Source: Limnohabitans sp. T6-20 (GTDB taxonomy: Bacteria > Pseudomonadota > Gammaproteobacteria > Burkholderiales > Burkholderiaceae_C). Taken from it: 64,000 nt of DNA. The stretch is from the NCBI RefSeq assembly GCF_003063505.1, contig NZ_NERW01000003.1, positions 1-64,000 of the forward strand. Direction: 5' to 3'. Below, one piece after another: positions 17,475 through 28,104 of this stretch. Position 1 is the first letter of the stretch. Each line of letters opens with the position of its first letter. The notes beneath the pieces are model-generated. The model was not told where the DNA came from and searched no databases. It saw only the letters and a program-made list of their open reading frames with translations. Both the position numbers and the translations under genes were made by a program.

Positions 17475-17610
17475 TGCTAGTCTACATTTCTTAAATTTTA
17501 GCAACTTATTTTTTAATAAGGGTGTTTCAAATACACCGGATTGACGAGCGCAAGCACTACTTTGGAACGATGGAGGCCAAAGCGGTTAAGGGAACAGTAA
17601 ACAGAGCGTC

Positions 17611-17630
17611 GCCTTGCCCACCGGCAAGGC
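17611..17630 (-). terminator. Hairpin after def, possible terminator
   Basis: GCCTTGCC pairs perfectly with GGCAAGGC across a 4-nt loop, 14 bp beyond the def stop codon. There is no T-run, so intrinsic termination is uncertain. Confidence 0.45.
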
Positions 17631-17644
17631 CAACAAAGATTGCG

Positions 17645-20328
<2,684 letters not shown>

Positions 20329-21375
20329 TCAGGAGAACAAGCGACGCGCTTGCGGCGAGCCAGCAGACAATTCCCGGGCGTCCAGTGCGTCATACAGCTG
20401 CTGCAAGTCGTTGGCGATCTGATCGAGCACGTCTTCGCCCAAAATTTGTCCGTTCCCGTCGGTCACCACACCGTCCATGTGCTCTGCCAACAAGCGTGCA
20501 ACTTCACGCAAACGCCCGAAGGGCTGGTCTTCACGCGCAATTTGTGGCACATCCAGACTGAGCGAAAACTCACGGATGGCCGACAAGGCCGGGTCGTCGG
20601 CCAGGGCGGCCTGGGTGTCAAAAACCAAGGACAAGATCGGTGGCAAACCAGCGACGGCCGAGGGCAACACCATGCGCCCCGGAATGACCCCCGCCACAAA
20701 ACCCAGACGCGCTGCGTGCTGCTGGATATAGCCCGGGCTCCAGGCAGATGCGCTGGCGCACAAAGTGAAGCTCAGTTGCGCATCGTGTGCGCTGGCAAAT
20801 TGGTCCAATTCACGCGCACGCGCCACTTCTTCGAGCATGTCGCTAAAGCTGGGCGTGCCGCCAACAGCATCGGCAAAGGCCTGGGTTTTGACCACAAACT
20901 CGGAAAACTCGATGTTGTTGAGTGCGCCCACGCGGTTGGCCAGCTGAACACCCGCCTGAAAAGCAGAATAGCGGCGCCCGGCCACCAAGGCCTCCCATTC
21001 ACCGCTCAAATCGCTGCAGCCTTCCACATGAAAAGGCTTGGTCCCGACACGGCGAGTGACGGGCAAAGCAGCCAGTGCAGCATCTCCAGAAACAGGATGG
21101 TCCACCTCAATGGTGGCAATGACATCAATCAGGGCGTCCAGCAGGGGTTTGCGCTCGGGCTGCGGCAAGCTGGAGAAGTCGTCTGTCAAGACCGGCTCTC
21201 TCGGCTCGAAGGCCTCTGGGGCTGTGTCCTTTGTTCCCACCGGCTCCACGGAGGGCTCGGCCTGGCGCGGTGCGTTCTTGCGCGATGTCCAATAGTTGTA
21301 AATCACCACCGCCCCCAAGGTGAGGGCACCGATACCGGCCAAACTCAGTTGCAAGGAACTCATTGAATCCAACAT
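20329..21375 (-). CDS. zipA: ZipA-like cell division protein
   Basis: An inner-membrane protein of 348 residues with one N-terminal membrane segment (about 9-28), a short basic stretch after it, a Pro/Glu-rich linker and a globular C-terminal half (about 190-330) matching the FtsZ-binding ZipA domain in pattern. In the family it tethers FtsZ protofilaments to the membrane at the division site. The assignment leans on the position between smc and ligA, where Burkholderiales carry zipA, and on the membrane-anchor-plus-linker layout; sequence divergence from E. coli ZipA is expected. The start ATG lies 12 bp after the smc stop. Confidence 0.8.
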   Translation of the reverse strand: MLDSMSSLQLSLAGIGALTLGAVVIYNYWTSRKNAPRQAEPSVEPVGTKDTAPEAFEPREPVLTDDFSSLPQPERKPLLDALIDVIATIEVDHPVSGDAALAALPVTRRVGTKPFHVEGCSDLSGEWEALVAGRRYSAFQAGVQLANRVGALNNIEFSEFVVKTQAFADAVGGTPSFSDMLEEVARARELDQFASAHDAQLSFTLCASASAWSPGYIQQHAARLGFVAGVIPGRMVLPSAVAGLPPILSLVFDTQAALADDPALSAIREFSLSLDVPQIAREDQPFGRLREVARLLAEHMDGVVTDGNGQILGEDVLDQIANDLQQLYDALDARELSAGSPQARRLFS

Positions 21376-21387
21376 AAATCAAAAACC

Positions 21388-24300
21388 TCAGGCCTCATCG
21401 GCCATAGACACTGCGGATTCCATGTCCACAGCGACGATCCGTGAAACGCCCTGCTCTTGCATGGTCACGCCGATCAACTGCTCGGCCATTTCCATGGCGA
21501 TCTTGTTGTGGCTGATGAACAGGAACTGGGTCTCTTTGCCCATGCCCTTGACCAGCTTGGCGTAGCGCTCAGTGTTGGCGTCGTCCAGCGGCGCGTCCAC
21601 CTCGTCGAGCAAACAAAACGGTGCCGGGTTGAGCTGGAAAATGGCAAACACCAGCGCGATCGCGGTGAGCGCTTTTTCGCCACCGGACAGCAAATGGATG
21701 GTCTGGTTTTTCTTGCCGGGCGGCTGCGCCAGCACCTGCACCCCAGCGTCCAGAATCTCGTCACCGGTCATCACCAGGCGTGCATTGCCCCCACCAAACA
21801 GCTCGGGGAACATGCGGCTGAAGTGCTCGTTCACGATCTTGAATGTGCCGCCCAGCAGGTCGCGGGTTTCGGCATCGATCTTGCGGATCGCGTCTTCCAG
21901 CGTGTTCATCGCTTCGGTCAGGTCGGCATTTTGCGAATCCAGGAAGGTCTTGCGCTCACGCGAGGTGGTCAGCTCTTCGAGCGCAGCCAGGTTGACCGGG
22001 CCCAAGGCCGTGATTTCTCGGTGGATGCGGTCAATCTCGCTTTGCAGGCCCGTCAAGCGCACCTGCCCCACTTCGATGGACTGAGCTACGGCTTCCAAGT
22101 TGGCTTGGGCGTCGGCCAGCAATTGGGTGTATTGCTCCAGGCCCAGGCGGGCGGCTTGTTCCTTGAGCTGCAAATCGGTGATGCGCTGGCGCAGCGGGTC
22201 GAGTTCACGCTCAAAAGCCACCCGGCGCTCGTCACTGGCGCGCAGTTTGGCGGTCAGGTCGTCATAGGCGCTGCGGCGGGCGGCCAAGGCTTGCTCGCGC
22301 TCCATCTTGACGGCCAGCACGTTTTGCAAACCCGCTTGCGCTGCGGCATCGGTCAGGCGGCTCAATTCATCGCGGGCGCGCTGCATTTCAGCATCGATGC
22401 TGGTGACTTGCTGCTGCGCGGTTTCGATGGTGCGTTGAAGTTCGGCGCGGCGGGCATCCAGGCTGCGCTGCGAGAACTGGGCCTCTTGGGCGCGGCGCTC
22501 CAGGCTGCGTTGTTGTTCGCGGCACTCGGCCAGCTTGCGCTCGGCCTCGATCACGCGCTCGTCCAGCTGGGCGTGGCGCTCTTGCGTGTCGGCCAGCTGC
22601 ATGTCGAGCTCTTCAAAGCGGGCTTCGGCCGTGACGCGGCGCTCTTGCAGCTCGTCGAGCAAGGCCTCGACTTCGGCCAGATCGTTGCTGATCTGCGCGC
22701 TGCGGGCACGGGTTTGCTCCACCAGCTGCAACAAACGCAGGGTCTCAACCTGCAATTCATGGCGGCGCGACTGGCTTTCGGCCGCTTCGCGCCGCACCGT
22801 GATCAGGCGCTGAGAGGCATCGGCATAAGCCGCCTCAGCACGCACCAGGGCGCTGCGGCTGTCTTCGGCAATCAGGGTCTGGGCGCGTTGCTGCTTTTCC
22901 AGGTTGTCGATGTCTTGTGCCCGAGCCAGCAAACCGGCTTGCTCAGAGTCTTGCGCGTAAAACACCACACTGTTCAGATCAACCGCGTGACCGGCCTGCA
23001 CAAACACCGTTTCGCCCGCCTGGAGCTGGCTGCGCCAGGCCAGCGCGTCTTCCAGGTTGGGGGCGGTGTAGCAGCCTTGCAGCCAGTCGATCACCAGTGC
23101 GGACAAGCCCGCGTCTGAAATGCGCAGCTTTTGCGCCAAAGGAGCGCAGCCGCTGGGCATGCCGTTGCGGGGCGCAGCGGTTGAAGCCAGGGGGGACGTG
23201 AAGAAAGACAGTTTGGCGGGCGGCGCATCGTTTGCAAAAGCACGCACCATGTCCAGGCGCGAGACTTCAAGCGCCGACAAGCGTTCACGCAGCGCTGATT
23301 CGAGGGCATTTTCCCAGCCGGGCTCGATGTGGATGCGGCTCCACAGGCCTTCGAGCCCGTCCATGCCGTGCTTGGCCAGCCAGGGCTTGAGCTTGCCGTC
23401 GGTGCGGACTTTTTCTTGCAGTGCCTTGAGCGCCTCGATGCGGGCGCTCAAGTCGGCCAACCGGGCCGACTCGTCGTTGACAGCCTTTTGGCGGCTGCGG
23501 CGGTCTTCGTCGAGCGCTGGGACCTGCTCTTGCAGATCTTGCAAGCGGGCTTCCGATTCGGCGGCCAAGGCTTCAGCCTCGGCCAATTGGGTTTGCAGGT
23601 TGTGCAATCGCGCTTCATCGGGTGCTGCCAGGGCGTTGCGATCGGTCAGCAGGCGCTCGCGGCGCTGGTCCAGCTGGCGCGATTGTTCTTCGACGTTGCG
23701 CTGGTCAGCGGCCAGCACCCCGATTTGCTGCTGAACCTGCACCACGCTGGCGCGCTGGGCGTTGGCCTCGTTTTGGGCTTTGCGCAGGGCTTCTTCCAAG
23801 TCGGGCAAAGCCATGGCCTGGTCTTCCACCTGGGCGGCCAACGTCATGCTCTGGTCTTCGGCCATGGCGGCCTGCTCGGACAAAGTTTCCAGCTCGGCCT
23901 GCGCGTCTTCGCTGCGGGTGCCCCACTGGGCGGTTTGTTCAATCAGTTGCTGCAAGCGCTGCTCGGCGCGCTGACGACCTTCCACCACAAAGCGGATTTC
24001 GGCCTCCAAACGCCCCACTTCGGCGCTGGCTTCGTACAAAGCGCCCTGAGCTTGGTTGACCTGATCGCCTGCGTCGTAGTGCGCCTGACGGATCGCTTCC
24101 AGATCGGCCTCAACGTGGCGCAAATCAGCAATGCGTGACTCCAGCGCGTTCACAGCCTGATCGACATCGGACTTGACCTTGCCCTGATCACTCTCGGCGT
24201 CGCGACGCTTGAGGAACCACAGCTGGTGTTGCTTGAGTGTGCTGTCAGCTTGCAGCGAGTTGTAACGGGTGGCCACCTCGGCCTGTTTTTCGAGCTTTTC

Positions 24301-24915
24301 GAGGTTGGCGTTGAGCTCGCGCAGGATGTCCTCGACCCGGGTCAAGTTCTCGCGGGTGTCCGACAAGCGGTTTTCGGTCTCGCGGCGGCGTTCCTTGTAT
24401 TTGGACACGCCTGCAGCTTCCTCGAGAAACAAGCGCAGCTCTTCAGGACGCGACTCAATAATGCGGCTGATGGTGCCTTGGCCAATGATGGCGTAGGCGC
24501 GAGGGCCGAGGCCCGTGCCCAAAAACACGTCTTGCACATCTCGGCGACGCACAGGCTGGTTGTTGATGTAGTAGCTGCTGTTGCCATCGCGGGTCAGCAC
24601 GCGCTTGACCGCGATCTCGGCGAACTGGCCCCACTGGCCACCCGCGCGGTGGTCGGCGTTGTCAAACACCAGCTCCACGCTGGCGCGGCTGGCGGGTTTG
24701 CGGGTGGTGGTGCCGTTGAAAATCACGTCCTGCATGGACTCGCCACGCAATTCAGACGCCTTGGACTCGCCCAGCACCCAACGCACCGCGTCCATGATGT
24801 TGGATTTGCCGCAACCGTTGGGCCCGACCACGCCCACCAGCTGCCCGGGCAGCAGGAAGTTGGTCGGTTCGGCAAACGATTTGAAGCCTGAAAGCTTGAT
24901 GGAATTAAGGCGCAC
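21388..24915 (-). CDS. smc: Chromosome partition protein SMC
   Basis: An ATPase of 1,175 residues that with ScpA and ScpB organises and segregates the chromosome. The GTG at 24915 gives the classical N-terminus (VRLNSIKLSGFKSF); an upstream ATG would add 24 unlikely residues. Walker A is GPNGCGKSN (31-39). Two long coiled coils rich in Ala, Glu, Arg and Gln flank a hinge (about 510-670). The C-terminal head has the LSGGEKA signature and the Walker B segment CLLDEVDAPLDD. It is the first gene of the smc-zipA-ligA-def series. The stretch of about 270 bp between it and the lacI-type gene shows no convincing gene or RNA. Confidence 0.95.
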   Translation of the reverse strand: MRLNSIKLSGFKSFAEPTNFLLPGQLVGVVGPNGCGKSNIMDAVRWVLGESKASELRGESMQDVIFNGTTTRKPASRASVELVFDNADHRAGGQWGQFAEIAVKRVLTRDGNSSYYINNQPVRRRDVQDVFLGTGLGPRAYAIIGQGTISRIIESRPEELRLFLEEAAGVSKYKERRRETENRLSDTRENLTRVEDILRELNANLEKLEKQAEVATRYNSLQADSTLKQHQLWFLKRRDAESDQGKVKSDVDQAVNALESRIADLRHVEADLEAIRQAHYDAGDQVNQAQGALYEASAEVGRLEAEIRFVVEGRQRAEQRLQQLIEQTAQWGTRSEDAQAELETLSEQAAMAEDQSMTLAAQVEDQAMALPDLEEALRKAQNEANAQRASVVQVQQQIGVLAADQRNVEEQSRQLDQRRERLLTDRNALAAPDEARLHNLQTQLAEAEALAAESEARLQDLQEQVPALDEDRRSRQKAVNDESARLADLSARIEALKALQEKVRTDGKLKPWLAKHGMDGLEGLWSRIHIEPGWENALESALRERLSALEVSRLDMVRAFANDAPPAKLSFFTSPLASTAAPRNGMPSGCAPLAQKLRISDAGLSALVIDWLQGCYTAPNLEDALAWRSQLQAGETVFVQAGHAVDLNSVVFYAQDSEQAGLLARAQDIDNLEKQQRAQTLIAEDSRSALVRAEAAYADASQRLITVRREAAESQSRRHELQVETLRLLQLVEQTRARSAQISNDLAEVEALLDELQERRVTAEARFEELDMQLADTQERHAQLDERVIEAERKLAECREQQRSLERRAQEAQFSQRSLDARRAELQRTIETAQQQVTSIDAEMQRARDELSRLTDAAAQAGLQNVLAVKMEREQALAARRSAYDDLTAKLRASDERRVAFERELDPLRQRITDLQLKEQAARLGLEQYTQLLADAQANLEAVAQSIEVGQVRLTGLQSEIDRIHREITALGPVNLAALEELTTSRERKTFLDSQNADLTEAMNTLEDAIRKIDAETRDLLGGTFKIVNEHFSRMFPELFGGGNARLVMTGDEILDAGVQVLAQPPGKKNQTIHLLSGGEKALTAIALVFAIFQLNPAPFCLLDEVDAPLDDANTERYAKLVKGMGKETQFLFISHNKIAMEMAEQLIGVTMQEQGVSRIVAVDMESAVSMADEA

Positions 24916-25188
24916 GGCGGTCAGGTCGGTCGAAAAAGGACGAAGCGGGCGGGCAGCAAAACACTGCCAAAATCCGCAAGAAAGCACAAATCAACGGATC
25001 TAATCCAAGATTTGAAACAGCCTCGAATGTTAACCCAGCCACCCCAGATTAAAGTCCTTCCCTCTGAGAGAGATATAACTGGGATCAAGAAATCTTCCAG
25101 GGATGCAACAGCATAAATAGGGTCCCCATGGATAGCAGGTGCGATCCTGTGCAGCAGGCCCTCCAGGCTTGGGAAGCATTCGAGTCGG

Positions 25189-26262
25189 TCAGGTACTTCC
25201 TCTGAGTTCAATTCGGTAGGGCATGACCACTGTTTCAGGCGCCAGTTTTTGCCCTGATCGTGACAGCGATATGGCTTTGAGCAACAACTGCCCAGCCACT
25301 TTGCCAATGCCTGCGCTGTTGACCGCCACGGTCGTGATTTGTGGGTGACAAGCTTGTGCAATCTCGAAGCCCCCAAATCCAGCAATTGCCAGCCTACCAG
25401 GCACTGCCCAGCCCCGTCGCTGACATTCAGACAAGGCGCCAAATGCGACGTGGTCTGACACACACACAACCGCCTCCAGCTCGGGCCAACGGGCCAGCAT
25501 TTGCGCCACCCCTTGGGCGCCCGCCTCCATGGAGACAGGGGCGCTGCCAATGGCCAAAGTCCGGGTTGCGTCCTGCCCCAGTTGCCCCATCGCCTCCAAA
25601 AATCCCCGCCTGCGCTCGGCCCCACGTGCATCGCTTTGCGGCAAGCCCCCAAGAAATCCCATCTGTCGATACCCCTTGGCATACAAGGCAAACACCAGTT
25701 CACTGACCGCCTGAGCGTTGGAAAACCCCACGTTGTGCCCAATGGGCTCGTCCAGCAAATCCCAGGTTTCAACCACGGGCACCCCCGCTGATTCAAGCAG
25801 TTTTCTGGCCAAGGGCGTGTGGCTGCCGCCTGTCACGACAATGCCTTCAGGCCTGCGCATGAGCAAGGTTCTGATCAACTGCTCTTCGGTGGGCATGTCG
25901 TAGTCCGTGTAGCCCATGAGGACTTGCATGCCGGCAGATTCAACGGCAGAAGTCAATCCGTGGGTCGTGTCCGAAAAGTTCGAGTTGTTCAGCGCCGGGA
26001 TGAGTGTGGCGATGAAGCCCGAACGCTTGGATGAAAAGGTGCGAGCCGTTTGGTCCATCACATAACCCATCTCCTGGCAAGTGTTCAAAATGCGTTGACG
26101 CAAATCTTCGCTGGCGTCGCTGCGCCGTCGTGTGGACCGACTGAGCGCCCTTGACACGGTCATCTTGGATACGCCCAGTCGGGCCGCAATGTCGGCCATG
26201 GTGACCTGTCCCATGCCATCAGGGGCCAATGGGCCTGCTGGGCTCGAATTTTTGTTGCGCAA
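25189..26262 (-). CDS. LacI-family repressor, GntR (gluconate)-like
   Basis: A 357-residue transcription regulator. The N-terminal helix-turn-helix (about residues 21-42, ADIAARLGVSKMTVSRAL) and hinge are followed by a periplasmic-binding-protein-like ligand domain. Segments such as GIVVTGGSHTP, AGVPVVETWDL and the GFSNAQA region follow the pattern of E. coli GntR and its relatives, which sense gluconate-type ligands. The TTG start at 26262 is supported by a perfect AGGAG six bases upstream, better than either internal ATG. It is divergent from the SMP-30/ABC operon, and two palindromic operators lie in the shared intergenic region, so it probably represses that operon and itself. The effector identity is inference. 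Confidence 0.88.
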   Translation of the reverse strand: MRNKNSSPAGPLAPDGMGQVTMADIAARLGVSKMTVSRALSRSTRRRSDASEDLRQRILNTCQEMGYVMDQTARTFSSKRSGFIATLIPALNNSNFSDTTHGLTSAVESAGMQVLMGYTDYDMPTEEQLIRTLLMRRPEGIVVTGGSHTPLARKLLESAGVPVVETWDLLDEPIGHNVGFSNAQAVSELVFALYAKGYRQMGFLGGLPQSDARGAERRRGFLEAMGQLGQDATRTLAIGSAPVSMEAGAQGVAQMLARWPELEAVVCVSDHVAFGALSECQRRGWAVPGRLAIAGFGGFEIAQACHPQITTVAVNSAGIGKVAGQLLLKAISLSRSGQKLAPETVVMPYRIELRGST

Positions 26263-26295
26263 AAAGTACTCCTGTGCCTGCGGTGGACTGACGAA

Positions 26296-26311
26296 ACGCT
26301 ACCGGTAACGT
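26296..26311. promoter_or_regulatory. LacI/GntR-type operator, imperfect
   Basis: ACGCTACCGGTAACGT is a 16-bp near-palindrome centred on ACCGGT, broken at one symmetric position. It lies 34 bp upstream of the repressor start codon. Confidence 0.65.
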
Positions 26312-26395
26312 CATTATTCACGCACATTCGCGTCAAAAATTAGCTGAATGCACGCCAGAGCGTGAAGTTTATGGCCGCACCTCTAGGGTAAATAC

Positions 26396-26411
26396 GAGTT
26401 ACCGGTAACTC
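26396..26411. promoter_or_regulatory. LacI/GntR-type operator, perfect palindrome
   Basis: GAGTTACCGGTAACTC is a perfect 16-bp palindrome. Its core GTTACCGGTAAC resembles known E. coli GntR sites. It lies 47 bp upstream of the SMP-30 gene, exactly 100 bp centre-to-centre from the other site, a spacing compatible with looping. Confidence 0.75.
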
Positions 26412-26458
26412 AAAATTGAATGACCATAAGCGCTTCTTCCTGAATTTCATCTGGCCAC

Positions 26459-27382
26459 ATGACCTCGCTGCAAGTTTTCGACGCCCGACTGGCCAAAATT
26501 GGACAAGGCGCTGGTGCGCTTGAGCGTTTGTGCGGTGGTGCCGCTTGGAGCGAAGGACCCGTGTGGCTGCCCCAAAGCAGCGAGCTGATTTGGAGCGACA
26601 TTCCCAACAACCGCATCTTGTCCTGGCACGCTCAGCTTGGTTTGAGGGTTTGGCGCGATGATTCGGAGTTCACCAACGGGCATGTACTGGATCAGGGCGG
26701 CGACTTGCTCCATGCCTCACATGGTCAACGGGCCATCATCCGCACACGGTTGGGCTCACAAGGCGAGCCTCAGTGTGACGAGGTGGTTGTGGACAACTAC
26801 CGTGGGCAGCGCTTGAACTCCCCCAACGATCTGGTGGTGAAATCGGATGGCACCATCTGGTTCACCGACCCACCCTACGGCATCCTCTCGGACCGTGAAG
26901 GCCACAAAGCCACATCCGAAATCGGCGCCAACCACGTTTACCGCTACTGCCCGCAAACGCAAAACCTGAGCATCGCCAGCGACTGGCTTGAGGAGCCCAA
27001 TGGTTTGGCTTTCTCACCCGACGAGCGCGTGCTGTACGTCAGCGACACCTCGGCCGCACTGCGTGAAGATGGCACAGGCCACCACCACATCGTGGCCCTG
27101 GAGGTGGTAGACGGCACTTGGCTGCGCGATCCCCGCATTTTTGCCGTCGTCACGCCCGGTCTGGCCGATGGCTTTCGGGTTGACATCCACGGTTTTGTCT
27201 ACACCAGCAGTGGAGACAGCGTGCAAATCTATCACCCGGATGGCACCCGTTTGGGCCGCATTCCGGTGCCCGAAAAAGTGGGCAATCTGTGCTTTGGCGG
27301 GCCTGGTGGCGGTGACCTGTTCATCTGCGCGAGTACATCCCTGTACCGCATCAAGATCAACACGCGGGGAGCCACGGCATGA
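26459..27382 (+). CDS. SMP-30/gluconolactonase-like lactone hydrolase
   Basis: A 307-residue six-bladed beta-propeller of the SMP-30/LRE family, which hydrolyses sugar lactones to aldonates using a divalent metal. Family landmarks visible: EGPVW near the N-terminus (metal-ligand Glu), NSPNDLVV (Asn-Asp), WFTDPPYG, EPNGLAFSPDE and a VSDTS strand (metal-ligand Asp). No signal peptide is seen, so it is probably cytoplasmic. It is the first gene of the operon controlled by the divergent GntR-like repressor, and its stop overlaps the next start (ATGA). With an uptake system downstream, it probably opens a lactone or handles an oxidised sugar; the exact substrate cannot be read from the sequence. 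Confidence 0.85.
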   Translation: MTSLQVFDARLAKIGQGAGALERLCGGAAWSEGPVWLPQSSELIWSDIPNNRILSWHAQLGLRVWRDDSEFTNGHVLDQGGDLLHASHGQRAIIRTRLGSQGEPQCDEVVVDNYRGQRLNSPNDLVVKSDGTIWFTDPPYGILSDREGHKATSEIGANHVYRYCPQTQNLSIASDWLEEPNGLAFSPDERVLYVSDTSAALREDGTGHHHIVALEVVDGTWLRDPRIFAVVTPGLADGFRVDIHGFVYTSSGDSVQIYHPDGTRLGRIPVPEKVGNLCFGGPGGGDLFICASTSLYRIKINTRGATA

Positions 27383-28104
27383 ATGTCCTCTGGAACTGGC
27401 TGACCCTGCCGCTCAGCGGGGCATCCCTCCACGTCATTGAGCCGGGGGTGTATTGGCATGCCCGGTTGATGGTGTTGGCCTGGGGCATCTTGCTGCCCGT
27501 GGGTGCTTTGCTGGCCCGGTATTTCAAAGTGCTACCTTCGCAAAACTGGCCCACCGTGCTGGACAACAAGGGTTGGTGGCATGGGCACCGAACACTGCAG
27601 TGGGCAGGCATGGCGCTGGCCAGCTTGGGCATTTATGCCCTCTGGAAACAAACTTCACAAAGTCCCTGGGCACATCTGCACGGCACGGCTGGCTGGCTCT
27701 TGATGCTGCTGGGCTGGCTGCAAATCCTCGGCGGCCTCCTGCGCGGCAGCAAAGGCGGCCCAACAGCCCTGCAGATCAGGGGTGACCATTACGACATGAC
27801 GCGCCACCGCATCTGGTTTGAGCGCTTGCACAAGTGGCTCGGCTGGGCATGTGTGCTGGCCGCCATCGGCGTGATTTTTGCAGGCCTGCTGCTGGCCGAT
27901 GCACCGCGCTGGATGCCGCTGGTGCTGGGCCTGTGGTGGCTGAGCTTGTTGGGCCTGGCCTGGCGCTGGCAAAAGCAGGGCCGCTGCATCGACACCTACC
28001 AAGCGATCTGGGGGCCTGACCCCAGTCACCCCGGCAACCACCTTACCCCCATCGGCTGGGGTATTCGACGACCCTTTGAACCGCAAAAACATGGCCAATC
28101 TTGA
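27379..28104 (+). CDS. Cytochrome b561-like integral membrane protein
   Basis: A 241-residue protein with about six hydrophobic segments. It resembles the eukaryotic-type cytochrome b561/DOMON-linked membrane domain: conserved His residues occur in helical contexts (YWHARLMVLAWGILLPVG, HRTLQW, HGTAGWLLMLLG and the ERLHKWLG segment) and could ligate two hemes. In the family such proteins move electrons across the membrane or act as ferric reductases. It overlaps the SMP-30 gene by four bases and the ATPase gene by about 14, so it is a true operon member. Its role beside a sugar transporter is unclear; accepting electrons from sugar oxidation is speculation. Confidence 0.75.
   Translation: MNVLWNWLTLPLSGASLHVIEPGVYWHARLMVLAWGILLPVGALLARYFKVLPSQNWPTVLDNKGWWHGHRTLQWAGMALASLGIYALWKQTSQSPWAHLHGTAGWLLMLLGWLQILGGLLRGSKGGPTALQIRGDHYDMTRHRIWFERLHKWLGWACVLAAIGVIFAGLLLADAPRWMPLVLGLWWLSLLGLAWRWQKQGRCIDTYQAIWGPDPSHPGNHLTPIGWGIRRPFEPQKHGQS

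Larger units (their letters stand above)
16227..17497 (-). repeat. Near-identical 1.27-kb duplication, copy 2
   Basis: This is the partner of 12028-13298 in the same orientation. At its left edge it ends with the GGGG linker codons of the adhesin. At its right edge it ends in the AT-rich leader upstream of the secreted-protein gene, after which the two leaders differ. Confidence 0.95.

Noticed and set aside
16227-17497. The duplicated block as an insertion sequence or transposon
   Set aside because: There is no transposase, no terminal inverted repeat and no target duplication at the block edges; the edges match gene-module borders instead.
24921-25796. A 291-codon minus-strand frame between smc and the lacI-type gene
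   Set aside because: It lies in another phase over most of the repressor gene, which has clear HTH and ligand-domain motifs; this frame has no recognisable pattern.
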